64,000 bases of DNA from DASWIG01 sp965371445 (GTDB lineage: Bacteria; Acidobacteriota; Thermoanaerobaculia; Multivoradales; J023), in contig CBDUYN010000022.1 in NCBI GenBank assembly GCA_965371445.1, positions 1-64,000 of the forward strand. The letters are read 5' to 3'. The stretch's first letter is position 1; every line of letters starts with the position of its first letter. This document shows positions 20,359 to 29,803 of this stretch, piece after piece. Both the position numbers and the translations under genes were made by a program. A model generated the notes under the pieces. The model saw only the letters and a list, made by a program, of their open reading frames with translations. It searched no databases and was not told the DNA's origin.

Positions 20359-20958
20359 ATGGACGCAACGACCCGACAACAGATCACAGAACACCTCGAC
20401 GCCATCCGCGAGCTCGAAGCGCAAGCCGCCGCGGAACAGGAGCCCCAGAGCTGGCCTCCGGACCGTTTCTACCTGCTCTGGCACATCGTCATCGGGTTGT
20501 TGCTCGGCGCCTTCGGGTCGCTCGTCAGCCTCGCCGTGAACGTCCTCGGCGCGCCGCTTTTCGGGCGGCACCCGCTGGAGCTGATCCGCGTCTACCTGAC
20601 GTTCCCGATGGGGGCCGAGGCGCTCATCGTCGAGGAGGGCGTGGTGCTCTTCGTGGGGTGCATGCTCTACCTGGTGACCGGCGCCCTCTACGGCATCCTC
20701 TTCCACCTGGTCATGACCCTCTACTTCGCCGACGCCTCGAAGGGCAAACGCTTTCTCGTGGCCTCGGCCATCGGCCTGGCGCTCTGGGTGATCAACTTCT
20801 ACCTGATCATCAGCTGGCTGCAGCCGATACTTCTGGACGACAACTGGATCATACGCCTCATCCCCTGGTGGGTGGGCGCGGGGACCCACCTGGCGTTTGC
20901 CTGGACCGTGTTGATCGGTGAGCTCTGGGGCCGTTTCGAGGTCGATCGGGGCGCCTAG
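20359..20958 (+). CDS. Membrane protein of unknown function, first gene of the cbb3 cluster
   Basis: 199 aa. A short charged N-terminus is followed by four or five hydrophobic segments (for example WHIVIGLLLGAFGSLVSLAV and LVASAIGLALWVINFYLII). I do not recognise a named family. It is 45 bases before the cytochrome c lipoprotein gene and is on the same strand as all cbb3 genes, so an oxidase-associated membrane role is likely. No cysteine pair or heme motif is present. Confidence 0.8.
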   Translation: MDATTRQQITEHLDAIRELEAQAAAEQEPQSWPPDRFYLLWHIVIGLLLGAFGSLVSLAVNVLGAPLFGRHPLELIRVYLTFPMGAEALIVEEGVVLFVGCMLYLVTGALYGILFHLVMTLYFADASKGKRFLVASAIGLALWVINFYLIISWLQPILLDDNWIIRLIPWWVGAGTHLAFAWTVLIGELWGRFEVDRGA

Positions 20959-21003
20959 ACGACGGCAAGCCATCCCTCGAAGAGTCTTCGGACGAGGAGC
21001 ACT

Positions 21004-22074
21004 ATGAGCGAGATCGCGATCGGGAAACGGCAGGTTGGACGGAGGTGGGCGGCGCCGATCCTGGCCCTCACCCTGGGGGCGTTCCTCCTCTCCTGCGCCG
21101 CAGAAGCCCCCCCTGCCCCCACCGCGGAAGCCGCTGCTTCGGAAACCGCCGACACCGGCACGCCCCTGGAGTACCAGGAATTTGAAACCGCGCCGCCCGG
21201 AGGGAGCTACAACCAGAGGGCGAACCTCGTCCAACGCGGCCACCGGGTCTACCGCAAGTACTGCATCGGCTGCCACGGCGAGTACGGCAACGGCCAGGGA
21301 CCGGCCGCGAAACGCCTCATCACCCAGCCGCGTGACTTCACGAAGGGCATCTACAAGTTCCGCTCCACCGATTCCGGCAGCCTGCCGCTCGAAGAGGACC
21401 TCTACCGCACCATCACCCGCGGCCTCTCGCGGGTCTCCATGCCGGCTTTTCCGCTGATGCCCGAGAACGAGAAGCTCGCCCTGATCGAGTACCTGAAGAC
21501 TTTTTACCCCCGCTGGGAAGACGAGAAAGACGACCGCCGCGTCGTGCCGATCCCCCGCGCCCCCGAGGACATCGGCTCCGAGGAGCGGATGATGCGGGGA
21601 CGCGTCGTCTATCTCGGCATGCAGTGCCTCAAATGCCACGGCACCGACGGCCGCGGCACCGGCGCCACCCAGAAGGAGTACGTCGACTCCTGGGGCCACC
21701 CGCAGAAGGCTTTCGACTTCACCCGCGGGTCGCTCAAGGGAGGCAACGCCCCCGAGGACATCTACCGCACCTTCCACACCGGGCTGCGCTCGATCATGCC
21801 GTCCTTCGGCGGCGACACCCTCTCGGCGGTCACCGCCGACACGATCCCGGGGTTCGCCGAACAGGCCGGCCTGAGCGGCGAGATGGCCCGGCTCGAGCCC
21901 TACCTCGCCGAGTTCCCGGCCGACGGCGACGCCCTTTACTCTGCGATGAGCGAATCCGAAAGGCTCGAGCTCGCCGCACGCAACAGCTGGGACCTGGTGG
22001 CCTACATCCTTTCCCTGCGCACCACCGTCAACACCGCACCGGCTGTCTTGGGCAGCAGGTTGGCGGACGGCTAG
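21004..22074 (+). CDS. Diheme cytochrome c lipoprotein (CcoP-like role)
   Basis: 356 aa. A lipobox near the N-terminus (GAFLLSCAAE) predicts a lipid-anchored periplasmic protein. Two heme c sites are visible: CIGCH in RKYCIGCHGEYGNGQGP and CLKCH in GMQCLKCHGTDGRG, each in its own cytochrome c domain of about 110 residues; downstream methionines (SMPAFPLMP, SIMPSFGG) can be the axial ligands. It lies 16 bases before ccoN. No membrane-anchored CcoP is present in the cluster, so this protein probably delivers electrons to CcoO/CcoN. RBS GGACGAGGAGCACT precedes the ATG. Confidence 0.92.
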   Translation: MSEIAIGKRQVGRRWAAPILALTLGAFLLSCAAEAPPAPTAEAAASETADTGTPLEYQEFETAPPGGSYNQRANLVQRGHRVYRKYCIGCHGEYGNGQGPAAKRLITQPRDFTKGIYKFRSTDSGSLPLEEDLYRTITRGLSRVSMPAFPLMPENEKLALIEYLKTFYPRWEDEKDDRRVVPIPRAPEDIGSEERMMRGRVVYLGMQCLKCHGTDGRGTGATQKEYVDSWGHPQKAFDFTRGSLKGGNAPEDIYRTFHTGLRSIMPSFGGDTLSAVTADTIPGFAEQAGLSGEMARLEPYLAEFPADGDALYSAMSESERLELAARNSWDLVAYILSLRTTVNTAPAVLGSRLADG

Positions 22075-22090
22075 AGGAGCTGCTGAGTCG

Positions 22091-23548
22091 ATGAGCGAAC
22101 CCACCCAAACCGAAGCCCACACGGAGGGCGCCGCCGAGAGGAGCGCGCCGGCGACGTCGCTGGTCAACTACGGCGTCGTCAAATGGCACGTCATCGCCGG
22201 TGTCTTCTGGCTCTCGATCGCGCTCGTAGCGGGGCTGCTCTACTCGCTCCAACTCCTCCAGTACTGGCCGCTGCCCAAGATCGCCGTCCTCTCGCCGGGC
22301 AGGATCCGGTTCATCCACACCAACATGATCGCCTTCGGGTTCCTGACCAACTCGTTCCTGGCGATGCTCTACTGGACCGTGCCGCGCCTGACCGGCAAAC
22401 GCGTCGCCTCGAAGACCCTCGGTTGGGTGATCCTCGTGGCCTGGAACGCCATCATGGCCTTGACCTACGTGGGCCTTCACCTCGGCGAAGCGCAGGCGGT
22501 CGAGTGGGGCGAGACCCCCGTCTGGGTCGATCCCTTGGTCGTCGTCGGCGCGGTCCTCATCTGGATCCAGTTCTATCCGCCGATCATCCGGACGGCGGAA
22601 AAAGCGCTCTACGTCTCTTTGTGGTACTTCTCAGCCGGTTTCGTCTGGCTCGGCCTGACTTACATCATGGGGAACTTCTTCCCGCAGTACCTGGTCGCCG
22701 GCAACGCCGCGGGACCGCTTCTCGGGCTTTACATTCACGACCTCGTGGGCCTCTGGGTGACGCCCATGGGCTGGGGCATGATGTACTTTTTCGTGCCGAT
22801 CATCTTGAAAAAGCCCATCTGGTCGCACGCGCTTTCGCTCGTCGGCTTCTGGGGGCTCGCCTTTTTTTACCCGCTCCAGGGCGTTCACCACTTCCTGGGC
22901 TCGCCGATCCCGATGTTCGCCCAGTACTCGGCAATCGTCTCGACGATCGCGATCGAGATCGTGGTGACGACGGTCATCATCAACTTCTTCATGACCTGGA
23001 AAGGCAGCGACGCCTCGCTTCGGACCTCGATTCCGCTCCGCTGGTTCTGGGTCGGAGCGCTCGCCTACACGATCACCTGCTTCCAGTGCGCGTTTCAGGT
23101 GACCCTGACGTTCCAGCAGGTGATCCACTTCACCGACTGGGTCGTAGGGCACGCCCACCTGGTCATGTTCGGAGTCTTTACCTTCTGGATCTTCGGCATG
23201 GTCGAGCACCTGTGGCCAAAGCTCGTCGGCCAGGAATGGTGGAGCGAGGGGCTAAGGCGTTGGGCTTTCTGGCTGATCGCCCTGGGCCTCGGCTCGATGT
23301 TCCTGGCCCTGACCGCGGGCGGGCTCATCGAAGGCTTCATGTCGATGAACCTCGTGCCGCGCGAGACCATTCTCCAGACCATGCGCCCGTTCTGGATCGT
23401 GCGCTCCATAACCGGGGTCATGATCATCACCGGGTTTACCTGTTTGGTGGTCAACATGATCGCCACGGCAAGAGCCCGGGTCGCCGCACACGTCGACACC
23501 GAATACGCTGCCTACGAAAAGGAGGAGGTGGCCGTTGGAACGGTTTAG
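22091..23548 (+). CDS. ccoN: cbb3-type cytochrome c oxidase subunit I
   Basis: 485 aa with about 12 membrane helices. Histidine ligands expected for heme-copper oxidases are visible: IRFIHTNMIAFGF (low-spin heme), YIHDLVGLWVTP and GVHHFLGSPIP (CuB site), and DWVVGHAHLVMFG (heme b ligands). It reduces O2 to water while pumping protons. Length is typical for CcoN. Its 3' end overlaps ccoO by 14 bases. RBS GAGGAGCTGCTGAGTCG precedes the ATG. Confidence 0.96.
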   Translation: MSEPTQTEAHTEGAAERSAPATSLVNYGVVKWHVIAGVFWLSIALVAGLLYSLQLLQYWPLPKIAVLSPGRIRFIHTNMIAFGFLTNSFLAMLYWTVPRLTGKRVASKTLGWVILVAWNAIMALTYVGLHLGEAQAVEWGETPVWVDPLVVVGAVLIWIQFYPPIIRTAEKALYVSLWYFSAGFVWLGLTYIMGNFFPQYLVAGNAAGPLLGLYIHDLVGLWVTPMGWGMMYFFVPIILKKPIWSHALSLVGFWGLAFFYPLQGVHHFLGSPIPMFAQYSAIVSTIAIEIVVTTVIINFFMTWKGSDASLRTSIPLRWFWVGALAYTITCFQCAFQVTLTFQQVIHFTDWVVGHAHLVMFGVFTFWIFGMVEHLWPKLVGQEWWSEGLRRWAFWLIALGLGSMFLALTAGGLIEGFMSMNLVPRETILQTMRPFWIVRSITGVMIITGFTCLVVNMIATARARVAAHVDTEYAAYEKEEVAVGTV

Positions 23549-24299
23549 CTTCATCTTCCTGGTTGCCGGGCTCTTTTTCTTCGCCCTGGCTTTCGTGGTC
23601 AGCGGCTATTTCCCGATGATTCCCGTCCAGCACCTGGAGGTGCGGACGTTGGAGCAGCTGGCCGCGGTGCAGCCGCTCGAATTCCTCGAGCTTCAGGAAC
23701 AGTATCCCGAGGCCTATGAGAAGGCCTTCGGCGGCATGAGCGACGCCGAGGCTTTCGCGGAAGCGCTCAAGGTCGGGCACAAGACCTACGTCGGCGAAGG
23801 CTGCTGGCATTGCCATAGCCAGCAGATCCGTCCCTGGGGCAACGACGAGGCGCGCTACGGCCGCAGGAGCTACCCCGAGGAGTACCACAACGAGCTCAAC
23901 ATGCCGCCGCTCTGGGGCACCCGGCGGATCGGTCCCGACTTGATCCGCCGCGGCGGCAAACAATCCAACGACTGGCACGTCGCCCACTTCTACCACCCGC
24001 CCGACGTCAACCCCATGAGCGTCATGCCCTCCTACCCGTGGTTTCTTGAGAACGACGGCCTGACCCCAAACAAAACGGGGCTTTCGATCATCTCCTACGT
24101 CCAGTGGCTCGGCAGCTGGGAGCCGACGATCCGCGAAACCGTCTACGAGATCCCCTACATCGAGGCGAGCTATCCGCCCTCCGACGTCGCGGTTCCCGTT
24201 TCGCCCGAGGCCGCGGCCCCAAAAGGCGAGGAAGACATCTGGGGCGAGGACGCTGGAGAAGGCGAGGAAGAAAGCGACTTCTGGGACGAGGAGCAGTAG
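23535..24299 (+). CDS. ccoO: cbb3-type cytochrome c oxidase subunit II (monoheme)
   Basis: 254 aa starting with TTG inside the end of ccoN (GGAGGTGGCCG upstream). One N-terminal membrane helix (FSFIFLVAGLFFFALAFVV) anchors a periplasmic cytochrome c domain with GCWHCHSQQIRPW. The motif NPMSVMPSYPWF contains the expected Met ligand. The last 45 residues are an acidic tail (many E, D, G) that is unusual for CcoO. It accepts electrons from soluble or lipid-anchored cytochromes and passes them to CcoN. Confidence 0.95.
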   Translation: MERFSFIFLVAGLFFFALAFVVSGYFPMIPVQHLEVRTLEQLAAVQPLEFLELQEQYPEAYEKAFGGMSDAEAFAEALKVGHKTYVGEGCWHCHSQQIRPWGNDEARYGRRSYPEEYHNELNMPPLWGTRRIGPDLIRRGGKQSNDWHVAHFYHPPDVNPMSVMPSYPWFLENDGLTPNKTGLSIISYVQWLGSWEPTIRETVYEIPYIEASYPPSDVAVPVSPEAAAPKGEEDIWGEDAGEGEEESDFWDEEQ

Positions 24300-24301
24300 C
24301 C

Positions 24302-24655
24302 ATGACCGATGCCAAGACGCTCCATCCGGCCACGAGCTCGACCTCGCCGCAGGTGCGGCGGTTCCTGTGGGTTTTTTCCGTCGCGATGGTGCTGATCGCC
24401 GGGTCGGCTTTTCTTTTCAAGCTGATCGAGTTCTACACCATCGCCACGACCCACGGACCCGATGCGCTGGGATCCTTTCTCATCCCGGTGGCCAACTACC
24501 TCCTGGTGGCGGCAGGTTTTTTCTGCCTCTTCCTGTGGGCCTACGTGAGCGGTCAGTTCCGCGACGTGGAAGCGCCCAAGTACCGGATGCTTGAGATGCA
24601 AGACGAAATCGACCGCGAAGAAGAAAAAAGCAAGAGGATGGACCTCCATGGCTGA
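24302..24655 (+). CDS. Small two-helix membrane protein in the cbb3 operon
   Basis: 117 aa from the ATG two bases after the ccoO stop. Two hydrophobic segments (VFSVAMVLIAGSAFLFKLIEF and VANYLLVAAGFFCLFLWAYV) and a charged cytosolic C-terminus rich in E, D, K and R. No named family recognised. Tight spacing on both sides puts it in the oxidase complex or its assembly. The frame is open upstream, but that part lies inside ccoO. Confidence 0.85.
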   Translation: MTDAKTLHPATSSTSPQVRRFLWVFSVAMVLIAGSAFLFKLIEFYTIATTHGPDALGSFLIPVANYLLVAAGFFCLFLWAYVSGQFRDVEAPKYRMLEMQDEIDREEEKSKRMDLHG

Positions 24656-24800
24656 TGAGCAGCAGGAAGCGAAACCGTTTCGCCGGCACAAGTTCCTGAC
24701 CTACCAGGGCTACGCGTTCCCCTGGTACGCCACGTTGATCTGGATTGCCTATTTCGTCGGCGGCCTGATCTACCTGGTCAAGAACGTCCTCTTGAACTAA
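24648..24800 (+). CDS. 50-aa single-helix membrane protein (CcoQ-like position)
   Basis: Starts at ATG 24648, overlapping the previous stop by 8 bases, and encodes 50 aa: a charged N-terminus, then one membrane helix (YATLIWIAYFVGGLIYLV). Size, position after ccoN-ccoO and topology match small cbb3 subunits such as CcoQ, but similarity cannot be judged at this length. Confidence 0.75.
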   Translation: MADEQQEAKPFRRHKFLTYQGYAFPWYATLIWIAYFVGGLIYLVKNVLLN

Positions 24801-24804
24801 GGCC

Positions 24805-26883
24805 GTGTCCACGGACGCCGGCAGCTCCGGGGCTTGCCTCCACTGCGCTCTGCCGATCCCCCCGAGTCGGCGCCGCGGCGAAGCCCCCGGCTTCTGCTGC
24901 TTCGGTTGCCGCTTCGCCTACGAGGTCGCGCAGCCGTCGGCACGCGGCGAGGAAGGCGGAACACCCTCGACGCTCCTCCTGCGCCTCGGCCTCGGCATCT
25001 TCCTGGCCTTAAACATCATGGTTGCGAGCTGGCTCGGCTACTCGCAGGAGGTCTTCGGTGACGCCGCCCGCGCCGAAGGCGCCTACACGGCCCTTACCGG
25101 GCTCTTCAGCTACCTCGCCTTTTTCCTCTGCACGGTCGTCATCGCCCTCCTCGGCTTGAACCTCCTCGCCGACGCGCTCTTAAACCTCGCCCGGGGCCGG
25201 GTCGAGACCCAGCTCCTGATCGCCGTTGGCGTCTTCTCCGCCTACGGCCTTTCCGCCGTCAACACCTTTCGCGGCGAGGGCAGCCTCTACTTCGACACCG
25301 CCGCCATGGTGCTGGTCGTCGTCACCCTCGGCAGCTACCTCGAAGCGGGGGCCCGGCAGCGCGCGGCGTCCTCGGCGAGCGCGCTGCTGACGGACCTCCC
25401 CAGCCGGGTGCTCGTCGAACGCCGGGGCGAGCTCGTCGAAGCAGCGACGGAGGAGCTCGGCAAGGGCGACGTCGTGGTCGTGCGTCCCGGCGAGACGGTA
25501 CCGGCCGACGGACGCCTCGTCGCGGGGACGGGCCACGTCGACGAAGCGAGCCTGACGGGCGAGTCGCGCCCGCGCCCGGTCGAGCCCGGCGATCCGCTCC
25601 TTGCCGGCACGGTCAGCCTCGACGGCCAGCTGCGCATGGAGGCCGAGCAGGTCGGCGAGGACCGGGTGCTGGCGCTCGTCGAACGTTCCCTCGCCGCGGC
25701 TCGGGCACAGAAACCGCCGATCCAGCGCCTGGCCGACCGCGTCGCCGCCGTCTTCGTGCCGGGCGTCGTCCTCCTGGCGCTCGCGGTCTTCGGCTACCGG
25801 GCGTTGCAAGGCGAGGCCGCGGCCGGCATGCTCCAGGGGCTCGCGGTGCTCCTCATCAGCTGCCCCTGTGCCCTCGGCCTGGCGGCGCCGCTCGCCTCCT
25901 GGCACGCGCTCCGCCGGGCCGCGGAATACGGCATCCTGATCGACTCCCCCGCCACCTTGGAACGCGCGGCGGCGGTCCGGCAAGTCTTTTTCGACAAGAC
26001 CGGCACCTTGACGCGTCCCGAGCTCGACCTCGAACGGGCGACGGCGGCGCCCGGCGTCGATTCGCGGGAAGCCCTGGCGTGGGCCGCGAGCCTCGAAGCC
26101 GCGTCGACCCACCCGATCGCCCGCGCGCTCGTCGCCCACGCGGCGGAGCACGGCATCGTGCCAGAGGCCCTCGACGAGGCGTCAAACGTCCCGGGCCTGG
26201 GCGTCGAGGGACGCCTCGGGGGACAATGGCTCCGCCTGGGCAGCGTCCGCTGGGCCGAGCGCCTGGGTCTTGACATCAGCGCCCTGGCGGACGACGCGGA
26301 CGACGACGCCAGCAAGGTCGTCCTGATGGACGATCACCGTCCGTTGGCGCGTTTCGACCTCAAGGAAGCGCCGCGTCCCGAGGCGGAGGCGGTGATCGCG
26401 GAGCTTCGGCGTACGGGAATTGACGTGGCGGTCCTAAGCGGCGACCGCGCAGGGGCGACGGCACGGCTCGCGGCACGGCTCGGTGTGACGGCGACCGGCG
26501 ACCTCTTGCCCGGCGAGAAGGTCGAACGCCTCGTCGCCGCGCGCGGCGAAGGACGCCTGGCGATGGTCGGCGACGGCCTGAACGACGCGCCGGTCCTGGC
26601 CGCCGCCGACGTCGGCATCGCCTTGGGCTCGGCGAGCGATCTCGCCAAGCGCTCCGGCAACGTGCGGCTCGTCGCCGACCGGCTCGACCGCGTCCCGCTT
26701 CTCTTCGCCCTCGCCCGCGACGCGCGGCGGCGGATCCGCTGGAACCTCGCCTGGGCCTTCGGCTTCAACACGGTCGGGATAGCGCTCGCCGTCGCCGGGA
26801 CGCTGACGCCGATCTTCGCGGCGGTCGCGATGGTCCTCTCCAGCCTCATGGTGGTGCGGATCTCGAGCCGCGCCGGGGCCTGA
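24805..26883 (+). CDS. ccoI: Copper-translocating P1B-type ATPase for oxidase assembly
   Basis: 692 aa, GTG start four bases after the previous stop. The N-terminus has a cysteine-rich metal-binding region (CLHCALPIP and GFCCFGCRFAYEV), as in CcoI/FixI. Then come membrane helices, the actuator loop TGESRP, the transmembrane metal site SCPCALGLA, the phosphorylation site DKTGTLT, the ATP-site HP (STHPIARAL) and the hinge MVGDGLNDAPVLA. All catalytic motifs are intact. In cbb3 operons such ATPases export or deliver copper for the CuB centre. A general copper-efflux role is less likely given the context. Confidence 0.93.
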   Translation: MSTDAGSSGACLHCALPIPPSRRRGEAPGFCCFGCRFAYEVAQPSARGEEGGTPSTLLLRLGLGIFLALNIMVASWLGYSQEVFGDAARAEGAYTALTGLFSYLAFFLCTVVIALLGLNLLADALLNLARGRVETQLLIAVGVFSAYGLSAVNTFRGEGSLYFDTAAMVLVVVTLGSYLEAGARQRAASSASALLTDLPSRVLVERRGELVEAATEELGKGDVVVVRPGETVPADGRLVAGTGHVDEASLTGESRPRPVEPGDPLLAGTVSLDGQLRMEAEQVGEDRVLALVERSLAAARAQKPPIQRLADRVAAVFVPGVVLLALAVFGYRALQGEAAAGMLQGLAVLLISCPCALGLAAPLASWHALRRAAEYGILIDSPATLERAAAVRQVFFDKTGTLTRPELDLERATAAPGVDSREALAWAASLEAASTHPIARALVAHAAEHGIVPEALDEASNVPGLGVEGRLGGQWLRLGSVRWAERLGLDISALADDADDDASKVVLMDDHRPLARFDLKEAPRPEAEAVIAELRRTGIDVAVLSGDRAGATARLAARLGVTATGDLLPGEKVERLVAARGEGRLAMVGDGLNDAPVLAAADVGIALGSASDLAKRSGNVRLVADRLDRVPLLFALARDARRRIRWNLAWAFGFNTVGIALAVAGTLTPIFAAVAMVLSSLMVVRISSRAGA

Positions 26884-26969
26884 CAGCGATGCGGCACGAG
26901 GACGATCAGGAGGACGGAAGAAGAGAGACGCCATCTCGACCCGCGCCGGAGGGTGAGGGGGCTTGGCCG

Positions 26970-27515
26970 TCAAGGTTGCCAGAGCTCGTCGCCCTCGCGG
27001 ACGACCAGCCAGAGCCTCTGTAAGGCGCCGGTGACTCCGGGAAGGACGCCCGCGAAAATCTCAAGGCAAAGCTCCGGCGCCATGCGTCCATGGCGGGTCC
27101 CCAGAAGCGGCAGGGCAAGCGCCGTAAGACGGCGCTTCTCGACGATCGCGAACACCTCGGCGAAAGCGCTCCGAATCCAGTCCTCGTGCCAGGTCGGATC
27201 TTCGGCGAGGTCGTGGACCACGGCCAGCAACCGCAGCGGACGCCCTTCCCGAACGATGACCGTCCCCGGCGCGACGCCACGCTCCTCAAGCACGGCCGTC
27301 ATCACCCGAATCGGATGCTCCGGAGGATCAGGAAGCCGTGCCGGGGCGCTCAGGACCAGGTGCGTGTCCTCCTCGAAGACTTGGGCGTCGACCGCAAACG
27401 GCGGTGCCGTCTCCGGAGCGGCGGCGATGCACAGCGCCGGAGCTTCGCCGCGGAAGCCCTGCAACGTCTTCGGATCGCGTCCGCCACGGATCAGCCGCCA
27501 GTCCTGCCGTCTCAT
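26970..27515 (-). CDS. Macro-domain-like protein (probable ADP-ribose-binding fold)
   Basis: 181 aa, no signal peptide. The segment ALALPLLGTRHGRMAPELCLEIFAG resembles the conserved 'ALPLLGTG-GGL' strand-loop-helix of macro domains, and the preceding helix (WIRSAFAEVFAIVEKRRLTAL) fits the same fold. The N-terminal phosphate loop is not clear. Macro domains bind or hydrolyse ADP-ribose derivatives. Convergent with the copper ATPase gene (86-base gap) and 21 bases downstream of a short secreted fragment on the same strand. Function beyond the fold is unknown. Confidence 0.6.
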   Translation of the reverse strand: MRRQDWRLIRGGRDPKTLQGFRGEAPALCIAAAPETAPPFAVDAQVFEEDTHLVLSAPARLPDPPEHPIRVMTAVLEERGVAPGTVIVREGRPLRLLAVVHDLAEDPTWHEDWIRSAFAEVFAIVEKRRLTALALPLLGTRHGRMAPELCLEIFAGVLPGVTGALQRLWLVVREGDELWQP

Positions 27516-27536
27516 TCTCGTCCAGGGGCCACCTGT

Positions 27537-27662
27537 TCAATGCGCGTCGAGGTACGCGTCGATCCTCTCAGCGGGAGCCTCCCCGGCGTTCGACGCCGCC
27601 GCGGGGATCACCGCGGCAAGGAGGAGAATACGGGTTTCGGTCTTCAAGGCAGGATGAATCAT
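27537..27662 (-). pseudogene. Truncated N-terminus of a secreted protein (serine-hydrolase-like)
   Basis: 41 codons from an ATG with GGAG eleven bases upstream. A signal peptide (ILLLAAVIPAAASNAGEAP) is followed by AERIDAYLDAH and a stop. The motif 'ERIDAYL' just after the signal is common at the mature start of beta-lactamase-class serine hydrolases, so this may be the first part of such a gene, cut off before the macro-domain gene. It could also be a small exported peptide. Confidence 0.35.
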
Positions 27663-27816
27663 GGTCACGCTCCGAGGCTTCGTCGTTTTGCAGGTCCCTA
27701 CGCGAAGCCCCCTCCGAAGGTTTCGCGGTGTTGGGAGTCCAGCCCTTGCCCTGACGGCAAATGTTCTGTTAACATTCTCGCTCTGCTCACATCGTCCCGA
27801 CCAGGAGGTTCGAGAG

Positions 27817-29709
27817 ATGCCGAACACCGTCTTGCGCCTATCCCGTGGATCCGCCTTGATCGCTGGAGCCGTGCTGGCCATGCTGCCACCAGCCCAAGCC
27901 GACGTCACCCTCGAGACCCTGGCCACCGGGCTCGACCTTCCGGTGGCGGTGACGCACGCCGGCGACGGCCGGCTCTTCATCTCCCAGCTGCGAGGACAGG
28001 TGCTCGTCCTCCAGGACGGCGAGATCCTCCCCGAGCCCTTTCTCGACGTCACCAGCCGGGTCCTCGGCACGGGGCACGGCCTGCTCAACCTCGCCTTCCA
28101 TCCCAACTACGCGGAGAACGGCTTCGTCTACGCCCACCTGGGCGAGAAGGGGACCGCCGACTCGATCGTCGTGCGCTACCGCGTCTCGGCCGACGACCCC
28201 GGCCGCGTCGACCTGGAGAGCGAGGTCGTCTTGTTGCGGATCGTCAAGGAGATCCGGCGTCACTACGGAGGGCAGCTGCGCTTCGGCCCCGACGGCTACC
28301 TCTACGTCTCGACCGGCGACGGCAGCGGACGCGACCCGGACACCCGCGAGGACCTGATCGACCCCGAGTGCGCCTCCCAGGACGTCGGCCGTCTGGAGGG
28401 CAAGCTCCTGCGCCTCGACGTCGACCGCAACGTCGACGTGGCGCCGTACTACGCCGTCCCCGACGACAACCCCTTTCGGGGCTCCGGCCTGGGCGAGGTC
28501 TGGGCGACGGGCCTGCGCAACCCCTGGCGGTTCTCGTTCGACCGCGAGACGGGCGACCTGTGGATCAGCGACGTGGGCCAGGACGACCGGGAGGAAGTCA
28601 ACCTGCAACCGGCCGGCTCGCCCGGCGGCGAGAACTACGGCTGGAAGATCATGGAGGGGACCGACTGCTTCGGCGACACGACAGGTTGCCGGGGCAGTGT
28701 CCCGGTCTGCCACGCCGCGACGATCACGCGGCCCGTCCTGGAGTACTCGTACCGCTCCGGCTGCTCGGTGACCGGGGGGTTCGTCTACCGCGGCAGCCTC
28801 GTCCCGGAGCTCTACGGCCGCTACGTCTACGGCGACTACTGCCAGGGGACGATTTGGGCAGCCGAAGAGGTCGACGGCGCCTGGCAGACCGAGGAGCTCC
28901 TCCCGCGTCTGCCCTGGGTCGTGTCCATCGACGAGGAGGCTTCCGGAGAGCTCCTGCTGAGCGACCACCTCGGGGGCGCGGTGTATCGGCTCGTCGATCC
29001 GACGCTTCCCGAAGCGGGCCTCGTCGAGCTTGAGGCGACGAGGTGGGAGGCCGTGGAAAGCGACGGCGAGGTGCTCCTCGGCGTCCGGCGGCTGGGCGAG
29101 GCAGTGGGTGAGGTGAGCGTCCAGGTTCTCCTCCGGCCCGGAACGGCCAGGGCGGGCACCGACTACATGGCTCTGCCGGCCATCCTGAGCTGGAGCGACG
29201 GCGAAACGGGGACGAAGCCCTTTCCCGTCAAGCTGCTCGACGACACGGAGGACGAGCCCCTGGAGACAGCGACGGTGGAGCTCGTCGCGCTGCCGGGCGA
29301 TGCGATCCTCGGGGCGCGTTCCCGGGCGACGCTCGCCGTCGCCGACGACGACGAGCCGACCTGCGTCGCCAACTTCCGGCACCTTTGCCTCAACAAGGGA
29401 CGCTTCCGCGTCTCCGCCAATTGGCGGACCGCGGACCGAACGGGCCTGGGCTACGCCGTGCCACAGGACGAGAACGACGGCTCCTTCTGGTTTTTCGGCT
29501 CCAAGAACCCGGAGCTCTTCGTCAAGGTTCTCGACGCCTGCTTCGACCCCTTCCGTCACTACTGGGTCTTCGCCGCCGGCTTGACCGACGTCGAAGTGAG
29601 CCTGCGGGTCGTCGACACCCGGACCGGCGCTCTGAAGACGTACGACAGCCCGCTCGGCAAGACCTTCGAGACGATCACGGACACGCGGGCTTTTGCCACG
29701 TGTCCTTGA
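27817..29709 (+). CDS. Secreted PQQ-type sugar dehydrogenase with Calx-beta and novel C-terminal domain
   Basis: 630 aa from ATG 27817 (RBS AGGAGG). A signal peptide (ALIAGAVLAMLPPAQA) precedes a six-bladed soluble glucose/sorbosone dehydrogenase propeller at about residues 30-390 (GLDLPVAVTHAGDGRLFI, LAFHPNY, RHYGGQLRFGPDGYLYV, TGLRNPWRFSFD, GENYGWKIMEG). A Calx-beta-like domain follows (VQVLLRPGTARAGTDY, to about residue 510), then about 115 residues starting CVANFRHLCLNKGRFRV. This last domain is also at the end of the BNR protein at 42536. The enzyme would oxidise aldoses outside the cytoplasm using PQQ. No PQQ synthesis genes are in the window. Confidence 0.9.
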   Translation: MPNTVLRLSRGSALIAGAVLAMLPPAQADVTLETLATGLDLPVAVTHAGDGRLFISQLRGQVLVLQDGEILPEPFLDVTSRVLGTGHGLLNLAFHPNYAENGFVYAHLGEKGTADSIVVRYRVSADDPGRVDLESEVVLLRIVKEIRRHYGGQLRFGPDGYLYVSTGDGSGRDPDTREDLIDPECASQDVGRLEGKLLRLDVDRNVDVAPYYAVPDDNPFRGSGLGEVWATGLRNPWRFSFDRETGDLWISDVGQDDREEVNLQPAGSPGGENYGWKIMEGTDCFGDTTGCRGSVPVCHAATITRPVLEYSYRSGCSVTGGFVYRGSLVPELYGRYVYGDYCQGTIWAAEEVDGAWQTEELLPRLPWVVSIDEEASGELLLSDHLGGAVYRLVDPTLPEAGLVELEATRWEAVESDGEVLLGVRRLGEAVGEVSVQVLLRPGTARAGTDYMALPAILSWSDGETGTKPFPVKLLDDTEDEPLETATVELVALPGDAILGARSRATLAVADDDEPTCVANFRHLCLNKGRFRVSANWRTADRTGLGYAVPQDENDGSFWFFGSKNPELFVKVLDACFDPFRHYWVFAAGLTDVEVSLRVVDTRTGALKTYDSPLGKTFETITDTRAFATCP

Positions 29710-29803
29710 CCTGAAAAGCGGCGCCAGGGCCTTATACTGTGGCCATGCGAATCGTCTTCCTGCCTCGAGCCGTTTCCTCGCCTCCAACGCGGAAAACCCC
29801 GGC

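Noticed and set aside
29706..29738. TTGACC and TATACT as a promoter for the SafE-like gene
   Set aside because: The spacer is 21 bases, too long for a standard sigma70 promoter; only the -10 is kept as a possibility.
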